From: Planktothrix sp. FACHB-1365
Lineage (GTDB): Bacteria > Cyanobacteriota > Cyanobacteriia > Cyanobacteriales > Microcoleaceae
Length of the DNA stretch: 64,000 nt
Assembly: GCF_014697575.1 (NCBI RefSeq)
Contig: NZ_JACJSC010000013.1
Location: forward strand, 62,001-126,000
Direction: 5' to 3'
Shown: piece after piece, positions 1 to 7,682 of the stretch
Layout of the letters: each line of letters begins with the position of its first letter
Position numbering within the stretch: position 1 is the first letter of the stretch
Program-made: the position numbers and the translations under genes
Notes under the pieces: model-generated
What the model saw: the letters and a program-made list of their open reading frames with translations, nothing else
What the model was told of the DNA's origin: nothing
Databases searched by the model: none

Positions 1-93
1 CCTACAGACTTTTTTCAAATATTCTGGTTGATCTGATACTATTTTAATTGTTTATATTTTTAGTAAAACCACAATATAAACACCAAAAATATG

Positions 94-603
94 TTATAAA
101 CCTACCTGATTAACAGCATCTAATGGAAGGTTCAAAACCTCAGATATTTGCTCATTATTCAACCCAAATAGACGTAATTTATTAACCAATTCTATATTAA
201 CTTTGTTTTTTCTAGTTTTGGTATTAACAGTAGAGGGTTGACTTTTATTTGAGGAAGGAGTTGGATCATCTGGACAAATATTGATATAACTAATTGTGTT
301 ACTATTACCAAAAGTATTATTACTGTTAGCAAGATTTATGTTTAAATTTATTTGTCTATCAAGTACAGATTTAAGATTATTTTTATCAACTGTTTCATTA
401 AAGATATTAGATAATATTTGTAAAAGCTTATAACCCTCATCTTTCGCATGACCCGCAGTGCAACCGTAAGTTTCTGCAATGTCAGTATACCTCTGTCGTT
501 TCAGTGTTCCCTCAATAATTCCCCGTTGCAAATCGTTGAGATGTTTGCCTGTTTTAGACGAGACAACTTCATCTACAAACTGTAATATATCAGGAATGTC
601 CAT
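94..603 (-). CDS. vMAP-type N-terminal HTH domain protein
   Basis: About 169 residues from the start chosen here. The first ~85 residues (MDIPDILQFVDEVV, KTGKHLNDLQRGIIEG, YTDIAETYGCTAGHAKDEGYKLLQIL) match the HTH domain that cyanobacteria place at the N-terminus of vWA-MoxR-associated and NB-ARC/WD40 proteins. Here it is not fused to an ATPase; an Asn/Ser-rich linker leads to a short second HTH-like segment (KLRLFGLNNEQISEVLNLP). A reading frame continues upstream to 669, but those 22 residues are Lys/Arg-rich and encoded by short repeats, so the ATG at 601-603, which gives the family's usual N-terminus, is preferred. It diverges from the GTPase-like gene at 779. DNA binding and control of that module are inference. 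Confidence 0.65.
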   Translation of the reverse strand: MDIPDILQFVDEVVSSKTGKHLNDLQRGIIEGTLKRQRYTDIAETYGCTAGHAKDEGYKLLQILSNIFNETVDKNNLKSVLDRQINLNINLANSNNTFGNSNTISYINICPDDPTPSSNKSQPSTVNTKTRKNKVNIELVNKLRLFGLNNEQISEVLNLPLDAVNQVGL

Positions 604-638
604 CGGTAAAGACCTGAAAAAACCTGCTGTTATTATAT

Positions 639-718
639 CCGTCCTTTTCCGTCTTTTTCCGCCCTTCACTAAAATTTTAGAAATTCCCGTCTTTTTCCGC
701 CCTTTTCCGTCTTTACAG
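639..718. repeat. 10-bp phased direct repeats (candidate operator)
   Basis: On the minus strand the unit GRCGGAAAAR recurs every 10 bp. One block is at 641-666 and another at 689-714, separated by an AT-rich spacer with AAAATTTT. The repeats lie between the vMAP-type gene and the divergent GTPase-like gene. One helical turn of spacing suggests a protein-binding array, but no footprint is known; replication slippage is the alternative. Confidence 0.55.
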
Positions 719-778
719 ATTTTATCAGAGAACTTTAGTATAGGTTAAGACTTAAAAAATGTATTTTGTCTAATATTT

Positions 779-1465
779 ATGCCGTTGCCTCTTGTTCCAA
801 TCTTTATCGCTTTTGCCGTTGGCGCGGTGGTAAGCGGATCAGTTGTCTCTAACTGGGAAAATATTGCCTATTCCCTGAAGGGAAAGAAAATTGCCGTTTT
901 AGGTACAAGGAGAGTCGGAAAAACCACCCTTTTAAAATATATGGAAAAGGGGATTTTGATTGAGCGTTATAACCAAACTCGTGACAAAAACGAGATAGAG
1001 AGAACCCGCATTAAACTCGACGATCTGGATATTCTAATCAAAAAAACTGATGATGTTTCAGGTGGTGAAAAAGCTTATGGTGTTTGGGAAAAACTTTTTA
1101 AAGAAGCTGATTTAGTTCTATATATCGTAAGAACAGATAGGTTATTAGATCAAGATTCGGTTACAGAAAAACGAAGTGAGAACGATCTAAAACACATTCG
1201 AGACTGGATTAAAGAACTAGGTACAACAGAAAGAAAGCAATTCTTTATTGTTGGAAATCATTGGAATTCTGATGCGCGATTTAAAAATCTTACTCCTGAC
1301 ACAATCGGTGATTATCACGATAAATTTACATCCCTTCCCATTGTACAAAAAATCACTCTGCTTGCTGGGGGAGCAGCTAAAGTTAAAGTTGCTCTGGGAA
1401 GTTTAGCAAATGAACAAGATGCAGATAATCTAATTAAAGAAATTTTCAGACAGGTAGAAAAATGA
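779..1465 (+). CDS. membrane-anchored GTPase-like P-loop protein
   Basis: 228 residues. An N-terminal hydrophobic segment (residues ~4-24) is followed by a clear P-loop, GTRRVGKT (42-49), and a possible switch-II DxxG at 92-95 (DVSG). A hydrophobic strand (LVLYIVRTD, ~112-120) and FFIVGNHWNSD (~155-165) sit where the later G motifs of small GTPases would be, though the NKxD motif is not canonical. It is probably a membrane-tethered GTP/ATP-binding protein with its catalytic domain in the cytoplasm. It overlaps the next ORF by 4 bp (ATGA), so the two are probably translationally coupled. GTP specificity is not proven. Confidence 0.65.
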   Translation: MPLPLVPIFIAFAVGAVVSGSVVSNWENIAYSLKGKKIAVLGTRRVGKTTLLKYMEKGILIERYNQTRDKNEIERTRIKLDDLDILIKKTDDVSGGEKAYGVWEKLFKEADLVLYIVRTDRLLDQDSVTEKRSENDLKHIRDWIKELGTTERKQFFIVGNHWNSDARFKNLTPDTIGDYHDKFTSLPIVQKITLLAGGAAKVKVALGSLANEQDADNLIKEIFRQVEK

Positions 1466-2082
1466 ACAATCTCAATCTATTATTTTGGGTACAAAGCCTT
1501 GATAATGAATCTCCTGATGTCATTATTAAAAACAGAAAAGAATTATCTGATGATAAATTAGAACAGCAACTTGTTTTAGAAATTTACGAAATTCCCGCAA
1601 AAAAAAGAGAAATTGCACAGTATGGCCCATCGGTTACTGTCCGTCACAGCGATCCTAAATTTGTCATAGAAGTTATACCTATTGAGAAAGATGAAAGTAA
1701 TCGTCTGGCTCCAATTGTTATCTATGGAGAGTTCCCAGAGGAAGGCTCATCAGACTGGGTTAATAATGTATGTAATGAGATTCAAGAAGTTGTCTCTAAT
1801 CAAATTAAGAGAACATTACAAAACGGTACATTAGAATCAATTGAAAAATGGTTGAATGAGGAATTAGAAGCAAAAAAAAAGAAGGTGCAGTTTCAAATAA
1901 ACCTTATCAGTTTGTCAATAAGTCTTTTCGTTCCTTTAGCCGTAAGCTGGCTGATACAGTTTCAAGGGTGGCAATTAACACCGCTACAAATTGGGGGATT
2001 AATAGGACTGAACAACCTATTGGTAATATCCCTGCAAATATTCCTAATCAACCCAAATCAGAGAAAATTAAACCTGAAATAA
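1462..2082 (+). CDS. unknown protein with C-terminal membrane hairpin
   Basis: 206 residues, not recognised. Residues ~1-135 look soluble and mixed alpha/beta. After a Lys-rich run (~138-141) come two hydrophobic segments (~146-165 and ~175-196), a likely membrane hairpin. It is coupled to the GTPase-like gene by a 4-bp overlap. The Lys codons contain a run of nine A (1872-1880) including the slippery heptamer A AAA AAG. Just beyond a stop at 1857-1859 the -1 frame opens and runs into the next ORF, so ribosomes or polymerase slipping here would replace the membrane hairpin by the downstream domain. Sequencing error or a decaying fusion gene are alternatives. Confidence 0.6.
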   Translation: MNNLNLLFWVQSLDNESPDVIIKNRKELSDDKLEQQLVLEIYEIPAKKREIAQYGPSVTVRHSDPKFVIEVIPIEKDESNRLAPIVIYGEFPEEGSSDWVNNVCNEIQEVVSNQIKRTLQNGTLESIEKWLNEELEAKKKKVQFQINLISLSISLFVPLAVSWLIQFQGWQLTPLQIGGLIGLNNLLVISLQIFLINPNQRKLNLK

Positions 2083-2120
2083 TCCCTGATAAAACTAATA
2101 ACTTAGATGAAACAAAACCG

Positions 2121-2870
2121 ATGAATATTGATGCAGTTCCACCTAGAAAACGCAAAGCAATTTTAGTTATTTCTTCTCACGATTTAGCCCGACTAGAATA
2201 TACTTCGGGTGGGAATGATTTACTTTTAAACGAGCAGGTTCATCTTTTAGTTCCTTCCGATGAAGTATCAAGTTCTTTAGAAAAAAAATTGGAAAGTCAT
2301 GGACTTTTGGAAGAAGGATCTTTATTAATTCAAAATCCTTATGATTCATCAGATTATGTTGTTCTTGAGAAATCGGCTTCAACCTTTGCTTTAGCAAAAT
2401 ATCTTCATTTTACAACTTTATGCGGGTTACTCGGTGCACGAGAAGTTACGGTAGAACAAATCGAAGTCAAAACTTCAACAGGAAAGCAAGTTTATAAAGG
2501 TTCTCTCAATAGTTCTGGTGTTACGGGAAATCTTGAAGCACAGAGTAAAACCTTTGAACAAATACGAAATCAACTAAAAATTCGGAGTACATTTCCAGGG
2601 GGAAATCCAAATATAGAAAAAGCTCAAGCTCATCTAAATAAATATCAACTATTAAGCGATCATTCTATGACAAGTTTAATTGAGCAAAGATCAGGTAGTA
2701 ATCCTCTACAAAGTCGAGAATTAACTTTAAGCCTCAGTGAGGAATTTAAGAAAAATTTTAAAGCAATTGCTGATATTAAGGTTCCAGTTTATCTTGATTT
2801 ACAAGCTCAAATTGAACAACTTAAAAAAGAAGTTTATGAGTTTACCTTGACGGTTAAAGTAGAGTTTTAG
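2121..2870 (+). CDS. unknown soluble protein, possible frameshift extension
   Basis: The frame is open from 1860 to 2870. Independent starts could be GTG 1968 (300 residues) or ATG 2121 (249 residues); neither has a strong Shine-Dalgarno sequence. The Pro/Asn-rich stretch before 2121 looks like a linker, so ATG 2121 marks the start of the recognisable folded part, or the protein is only made as a -1 frameshift product of the preceding ORF. It begins with a basic PPRKRK segment and a strand-like KAILVISSH, then a mixed region ending in a charged helix (~280-295). No family recognised. It is the last gene of the HTH/GTPase module. Confidence 0.5.
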   Translation: MNIDAVPPRKRKAILVISSHDLARLEYTSGGNDLLLNEQVHLLVPSDEVSSSLEKKLESHGLLEEGSLLIQNPYDSSDYVVLEKSASTFALAKYLHFTTLCGLLGAREVTVEQIEVKTSTGKQVYKGSLNSSGVTGNLEAQSKTFEQIRNQLKIRSTFPGGNPNIEKAQAHLNKYQLLSDHSMTSLIEQRSGSNPLQSRELTLSLSEEFKKNFKAIADIKVPVYLDLQAQIEQLKKEVYEFTLTVKVEF

Positions 2871-2909
2871 TAACATTTATTAAATATAAAAGTTAATAAA
2901 CTGTTAGAT

Positions 2910-2938
2910 GGTGCGTGCGCTGTGCTTACGCACCCTAC
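2910..2938. repeat. hairpin repeat, copy 1
   Basis: A 29-nt element with a GGTGCGT / ACGCACC stem. It overlaps the stop codon of the permease gene at 2935. An identical copy in inverted orientation lies at 3796-3824, so the pair brackets the permease gene. Such short hairpins are dispersed in many cyanobacteria; terminator activity is possible. Confidence 0.7.
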
Positions 2939-3774
2939 TTTTGTTTTATTTTTAATAATCCTTGGGTGGGACTGAATAAAAAGGCTAATACAAATAACCC
3001 AAATGTTACTAATACAATAGCAGGGCCAGAAGGTAGATTATAAAAGTAACTTAAGTACATTCCGCTAATACTGGAAATGACTCCAATAATCACACCGAAT
3101 ATCATCACGAGATGGAGACGTTCTACCAATAAATAAGCTGTCGCTGCGGGAGTAATTAATAAAGAGAGAACTAAGATGACTCCAACCGCTTTTAAACTGG
3201 CAACAATGGTTAAAGCAATTAATCCCATTAATCCTAAATTGAGCAGGTTAACGGGTAAACCTGTGGCTTCCGCGCCCAAGGGATCGAAGGTATAAAACAG
3301 CAGTTCTTTGTAGATTAAGGTAACAACTGCTAGAATAATAATAGCAATAATAAAGGTATCTCGGACATCATCTCTTGTTACTCCTAGAATATTACCAAAT
3401 AAAAAATGATTAAGGTCAATTTTATTGTCTTTTTGAACTAACGTAATTAAGGTTATTCCCAAGGCAAAAAACGCTGAAAATACGATTCCCATCGCCGCAT
3501 CTTCTTTAATACGGGAATAGGTTCTAATAATATTCATACAAATTGTACTCAAAATTCCGGCAATAAACGCCCCGACAAAAATATTAGCATTAAGGATAAA
3601 AGCGATCGCTAATCCCGGTAAAACGGAATGGCTAATAGCATCTCCTAATAAGGCTAATCGCTGCACCATTAAATAGCTACCGACAACAGCGCAAATAATT
3701 CCGACTAAAATAGCAATCGTCAGCGATCGCTGCATAAAACTATATTGTAAAGGTTCAATTAACAAATTGATCAT
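2935..3774 (-). CDS. metal ABC transporter permease (ZnuB/MntB family)
   Basis: 279 residues, about eight hydrophobic segments and the family's usual size. Conserved features include LVQRLALLGDAISHSVLPGLAIAF near residues 41-64 and the late TM pair SLKAVGVILVLSLLITPAATAYLL. It forms the inner-membrane channel of a divalent metal (Mn or Zn) importer. It lies downstream of the ATPase gene on the same strand, with a 103-bp gap holding an inverted hairpin repeat. Metal specificity cannot be told from the permease alone; the binding protein hints at Mn. Confidence 0.9.
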   Translation of the reverse strand: MINLLIEPLQYSFMQRSLTIAILVGIICAVVGSYLMVQRLALLGDAISHSVLPGLAIAFILNANIFVGAFIAGILSTICMNIIRTYSRIKEDAAMGIVFSAFFALGITLITLVQKDNKIDLNHFLFGNILGVTRDDVRDTFIIAIIILAVVTLIYKELLFYTFDPLGAEATGLPVNLLNLGLMGLIALTIVASLKAVGVILVLSLLITPAATAYLLVERLHLVMIFGVIIGVISSISGMYLSYFYNLPSGPAIVLVTFGLFVLAFLFSPTQGLLKIKQK

Positions 3775-3795
3775 GTGATTTCAACTCAAAAAATT

Positions 3796-3824
3796 GTAGG
3801 GTGCGTAAGCACAGCGCACGCACC
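3796..3824. repeat. hairpin repeat, copy 2 (inverted)
   Basis: Exact reverse complement of the 29-nt element at 2910-2938. It lies between the ATPase and permease genes and can fold into a GGTGCGT/ACGCACC hairpin that could modulate readthrough into the permease gene. Confidence 0.7.
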
Positions 3825-3877
3825 AAATTTTATAAAACATTTATAGCGCGTAGCACGATAAAACCGGGAACGAGAGG

Positions 3878-4705
3878 TTAAGCCACTTTTTCCGCAAAGA
3901 AAAATACCCTACCCCCATAGGCTTGTTGTAAATAATCTTCTTTTAAAACCTGTTGACGATTGCCCGTCGCAATTATTTCTTGATTCAACAAGATTAAATC
4001 ATCAAAATTAACAATAGATTCCCCTAAATCATGATTAATCACAATCACAATTTTACCTGATGCTGCTAACTCTCGAAATAAACTAAAAATTATGGCTTCT
4101 GTTTTTTGATCAATGCCAACAAATGGTTCATCAAAACAAAAAATTTCCGCTTCCTGCGCCAAAGATCTCGCTAAAAAAACACGCTGTTGTTGACCCCCCG
4201 ACAGTTGACCAATGGGGCGATTTTTATATTCAACCATTCCCACCCGTTCTAACGCCTGAGTTGCAATGCGACGACTCACCCCAGAAAACGGACGCAACCA
4301 CCCGGTTTTCCGCACTCTCCCCATCATCACAATATCCCAAACCGTCGCCGGATAGTCCCAATCAATTTGCGATCGCTGGGGGACATAAGCCACCCGTTGG
4401 CGTTGCTGACTCAGGGGTTTTCCGCCATACACCACCGAACCCGTCCCCATCGGAACTAAACCCAACATGGCCTTCATCAAGGTACTTTTTCCTGCGCCGT
4501 TAGGGCCAATAATGCCCGTTAGTCGTCCGGGTTGAATATCCAAACTGATATCTCGCAGTGCTTCCACCCCCCGATAGTTGACGCTGAGGTGATGGACAGT
4601 GAGAGACTGATGCAGAGGATGGGGGAATTTTAGAGTGTTCATAGCCGTTTGATCCATTGTTATCTGTATTTTATGGAGTGGTTTCCCCATTGACTTCCTG
4701 ATCAC
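3878..4705 (-). CDS. metal ABC transporter ATPase (ZnuC/MntA-like)
   Basis: Up to 275 residues. Walker A GPNGAGKST (~67-75), ABC signature LSGGQQQR, Walker B IFCFDEP and the switch His in VINHD are all present, so it should be an active ATPase. The insert YVPQRSQIDWDYPATVWDIVMMGR is typical of the Mn/Zn importer subfamily. The N-terminal ~20 residues before MNTLKFPHP lack family character; starts at residue 17 or 22 are credible alternatives. It diverges from the binding-protein gene at 4794 with an 88-bp shared promoter region and precedes the permease gene. Confidence 0.9.
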   Translation of the reverse strand: MIRKSMGKPLHKIQITMDQTAMNTLKFPHPLHQSLTVHHLSVNYRGVEALRDISLDIQPGRLTGIIGPNGAGKSTLMKAMLGLVPMGTGSVVYGGKPLSQQRQRVAYVPQRSQIDWDYPATVWDIVMMGRVRKTGWLRPFSGVSRRIATQALERVGMVEYKNRPIGQLSGGQQQRVFLARSLAQEAEIFCFDEPFVGIDQKTEAIIFSLFRELAASGKIVIVINHDLGESIVNFDDLILLNQEIIATGNRQQVLKEDYLQQAYGGRVFFFAEKVA

Positions 4706-4759
4706 GGAAGAATTTGAGGGGCTACTTTAGGAGGATTATTCTTCTAGTCTACTGCAAAA

Positions 4760-4781
4760 ATGAAATAATTATGAAATAATT
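4760..4781. promoter_or_regulatory. tandem ATGAAATAATT repeat in divergent transporter promoter
   Basis: An 11-bp direct repeat (4760-4770 and 4771-4781) lies just before the binding-protein start, in the shared promoter region with the ATPase gene. Position suggests a metal-responsive operator; it does not clearly match a Zur or MntR box, so the assignment is weak. Confidence 0.25.
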
Positions 4782-4793
4782 AATGAAAAAATT

Positions 4794-5780
4794 ATGAAAA
4801 CGGCTTACAGAATCATGAAAATCAGTGATCTAAACCCTCTATCGATGGGATTTTGGAGTATTTTACTGACAATAATCTTAAGTGGATTAAGTAGTTGTAC
4901 TCAATCAATAACGGAAAATTCTGTGAATGGAGATCAACCGAAAGTCGTATCAACCAGTACCATTATTGCGGATTTAACAGAACAAATTGGCGGGGATGAA
5001 ATTGACCATCAAGGAATTTTACAACCCGGTGTAGATCCCCATGTTTATGAACCTGTACCCCAAGATAGTATTGCTTTAGAAAAAGCAGATTTAATTCTTT
5101 ATAATGGCTATAATTTAGAACCCGGATTAATTAAATTAATGAAAGCCGCATCTACCTCTGGAAAAAAAGTGGCAGTGGGAGAAGTGATTAAACCCTTAGA
5201 TTTTCAATATCGAGGACAAACCCAACCCGATCCTCACGTTTGGGGAACCGCTAAAAACGCTATTTTAATGGTGAATAAAATTAGAGATGAGTTAATTGCT
5301 TTATCCCCTGAAGATGCAGCTATTTTTAATAAAAACGCCACCCAACTCACTCAGGAGTTAACACAGTTAGATCGTTGGATTCAACAGCAAATAGCAACCA
5401 TTCCTCCTCAAAATCGCAAATTAGTCACAACCCATGATGCGTTTCAATATTATGCTCACGCCTATGGCTTAGAGGTAATTGGAACCTTAATTGGGATTAG
5501 TACAGAAGAACAACCGAGCGCAAAAACTGTTAAAAATTTATCCGATTCAATTCAAAAAACAGGAGTTCCAGCTATTTTTGCAGAAACCACCATTAACCCT
5601 AAATTAATTACAACCGTTGCGGAAGAATCAGGCGTTAAATTAGCACCAGAGCAATTATATTCTGATTCGATTGGTTCTCCAGGAAGTGAGGGAGATACTT
5701 ATGTTAAAATGTTAGTTAAGAATACAAAAACAATTGTTGAAGCATTAGGAGGAAAATATACCCCTTTTAATCCTAATTAA
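4794..5780 (+). CDS. metal-binding lipoprotein of ABC importer (MntC/ZnuA-like)
   Basis: 328 residues of the cluster A-I (TroA/ZnuA) family. A lipobox-like LSSC follows a hydrophobic segment (~17-35), so the mature protein is probably a lipid-anchored periplasmic binding protein. Likely ligands are His in GVDPHVYEP, His in PDPHVW, Glu in IFAETT and Asp in LYSDSIG. The His-rich loop common in ZnuA is absent, favouring Mn (or Fe) as in cyanobacterial MntC. It is divergently transcribed from the ATPase and permease genes. The metal assignment is inference. Confidence 0.85.
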   Translation: MKTAYRIMKISDLNPLSMGFWSILLTIILSGLSSCTQSITENSVNGDQPKVVSTSTIIADLTEQIGGDEIDHQGILQPGVDPHVYEPVPQDSIALEKADLILYNGYNLEPGLIKLMKAASTSGKKVAVGEVIKPLDFQYRGQTQPDPHVWGTAKNAILMVNKIRDELIALSPEDAAIFNKNATQLTQELTQLDRWIQQQIATIPPQNRKLVTTHDAFQYYAHAYGLEVIGTLIGISTEEQPSAKTVKNLSDSIQKTGVPAIFAETTINPKLITTVAEESGVKLAPEQLYSDSIGSPGSEGDTYVKMLVKNTKTIVEALGGKYTPFNPN

Positions 5781-5808
5781 CTTGATACAATGCTATAAGG
5801 GTTTTCTA

Positions 5809-5961
5809 TTAGGGGTCAGGCCAAAAGTCAGAACTCATGATTTGTTCTACAGAAAAAGGACAAACTTCAGGAAACTGTTCATCGGGTAAATCCGTTTCAG
5901 CGATCGCTAAATTCCTCGCTTCTGACCAGCTTTCATTCAGAGGATTAATATTTTGTTGATC
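5809..5961 (-). pseudogene. C-terminal remnant of a DUF29 protein
   Basis: On the minus strand a frame bounded by a stop at 5962-5964 encodes ~50 residues ending SDFWPDP at 5809. The series SEARNLAIAETDLPDE, FPEVCPFSVEQI matches the conserved C-terminus of the cyanobacterial DUF29 family (usually ~140-160 residues). No start codon or N-terminal part remains. It is best read as a decayed gene fragment. Confidence 0.65.
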
Positions 5962-6001
5962 TTAGATTAACATATTAGATTTAGACAATTGAATTGAGGA
6001 G

Positions 6002-7657
6002 TTAGCGAAGTGGGGAACACGGTTGAACGTTAAAACCAGCATTATTATTAACTTCAATCGAACAAGAATAATCTAATTTTCCGCTTTGGCTTCCTTGGTT
6101 TCCTGAGATTTCATTCCCCTGACCCCCTAAACTGCCTTTAGCAATAATACTTCCTGAAACTTGATTATTAATAATTTTAACCTGATTCATCCTATAAGGT
6201 TGATTATTGGTGTCTGCCATTACAAAAATATCAGAATTTATAATTTGATTATTTTCAATTGTGGCATTATTGATGTCTTGAACCTTATAAAGTCCAATAT
6301 AAGCATTGCCGCGATTATTTTTAATCATAACATTTTTAACCGTTGTTCCACCACAACATTCTTGAATTAAAATCCCTTCTCCATCTACACTTAAATAGTT
6401 GGTTTCTCCGATTTTATGGCGATAAACTTGATAATCATTTCCTTCAATTAAAACATTCCATCCTGACCAGTCAATGGCTCGATTTTCTAAGGTCACTGCA
6501 CCCGTCGCTTCTCGTGTTCCTGTGGGGTCTGCCCACCATTGTTTATTGGGTTCATCTTTAATTTCATTATCTTGAATTATTAACCCATCTCCAGCCGCAT
6601 GAATAGCAACTCGCATGGTATGGTAAACCCAATTATCTCGAATCACAATTCCTTTGCGAAAAAGTCCAGGTTCAGTGGTGGGAGTTCCGGCTAATTGAAA
6701 CCCGTCTTTTTTTCCCCCTCGGTTAACTGAAATTCCATAATGGTTAGTATAATTGAAAGGAACTTTATTGCCTTGTTCATAGGTGATAATTTTCTTTTTA
6801 TCTTTTGACTGTAAGCGATATCCGGGTTGTTCATAATTATCAGTAATTTTATCATTAATTCGGTTGTTAGCCACTAACACATTTTCATAGACAGTGAGTT
6901 CAATATTAGCAGCAAAGCGATGACTATAACGTTGCCAAGGGTTCTGAAATTCAAGATTTGGAACTTTTGGATCGGGTTTAGCGACGTTATTACTACGAAT
7001 TCCAAATATAATAATATTACTACTTTTAGTCTGATCTAAATCCCCAACCAAGTTAATCGCACCTCGATTAATATCTAGGTTAACAATACCAATATTACTA
7101 TCTTGATTTGGGGTTTGGGTTTGAATACTTTTAAAGGCGGTTTCGTTAGGAGTTCCGTTTCCTGAAAGCCGGGGTTTATATTCAGGAAAGACTAATTTTG
7201 TTGGAGGATTATACTCATTTAATTTTGCCGATTTAATTTTAGGTGTTTCTCCGCGAATCACAACATTAGATTTAAGTTTGATACTATCATCAAAAATATA
7301 GGTTCCTGATGGAAAATAAACAACCCCTCCTCCATTATTTGCAGCCGCATCTCTAGCAGCATTGAACTGTTCTACTACTGTTGAACCGGGAAAATCTTTA
7401 ATATTATAAACACAATTCCATTGAATTTTATTTGTCCAAGAATAGGAATTATTTCCATAAAAAGAGGCAATTGCATTATCTGTTTCTCCCCCACTAGGGC
7501 TTCCACAGCTAGACAAACTAGGGGAGGAAGATAATATTGAAGACTGATCTGGCAATAATAGGGTTGTAAACGCATAACCTACTACGGTAAATCCGATGAA
7601 AATGATCGTTCCTAAAAAGAAGATCATAAACCGTTTAACTCGTTGTTGTTTAAGCAT
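6002..7657 (-). CDS. right-handed beta-helix protein with pectate-lyase-type N-domain
   Basis: 551 residues. An uncleaved-looking signal anchor (~10-33) puts the rest outside the cytoplasmic membrane. At ~80-140 the run FNAARDAAANNGGGVVYFPSGTY plus VVIRGE is the start of the pectate_lyase_3 fold; later coils carry repeated strand-turn units (LIIQDNEI, VLIEGNDY, VMIKNNRG, ATIENNQI, VKIINNQV). It probably binds or cleaves an extracellular polysaccharide, but no catalytic residues can be assigned. It follows the aminopeptidase P gene on the same strand with a 25-bp gap. Confidence 0.75.
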   Translation of the reverse strand: MLKQQRVKRFMIFFLGTIIFIGFTVVGYAFTTLLLPDQSSILSSSPSLSSCGSPSGGETDNAIASFYGNNSYSWTNKIQWNCVYNIKDFPGSTVVEQFNAARDAAANNGGGVVYFPSGTYIFDDSIKLKSNVVIRGETPKIKSAKLNEYNPPTKLVFPEYKPRLSGNGTPNETAFKSIQTQTPNQDSNIGIVNLDINRGAINLVGDLDQTKSSNIIIFGIRSNNVAKPDPKVPNLEFQNPWQRYSHRFAANIELTVYENVLVANNRINDKITDNYEQPGYRLQSKDKKKIITYEQGNKVPFNYTNHYGISVNRGGKKDGFQLAGTPTTEPGLFRKGIVIRDNWVYHTMRVAIHAAGDGLIIQDNEIKDEPNKQWWADPTGTREATGAVTLENRAIDWSGWNVLIEGNDYQVYRHKIGETNYLSVDGEGILIQECCGGTTVKNVMIKNNRGNAYIGLYKVQDINNATIENNQIINSDIFVMADTNNQPYRMNQVKIINNQVSGSIIAKGSLGGQGNEISGNQGSQSGKLDYSCSIEVNNNAGFNVQPCSPLR

Positions 7658-7682
7658 AATTTTACAAAATGAGATAACAAGA

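Noticed and set aside
1-93. Possible gene at the left edge
   Set aside because: AT-rich with stops in all frames; only the 3' flank of the HTH gene.
1968-2120. GTG 1968 as the start of the third ORF
   Set aside because: The Pro/Asn-rich stretch is linker-like and has no good ribosome site; ATG 2121 or frameshift entry is more credible. Kept as an alternative.
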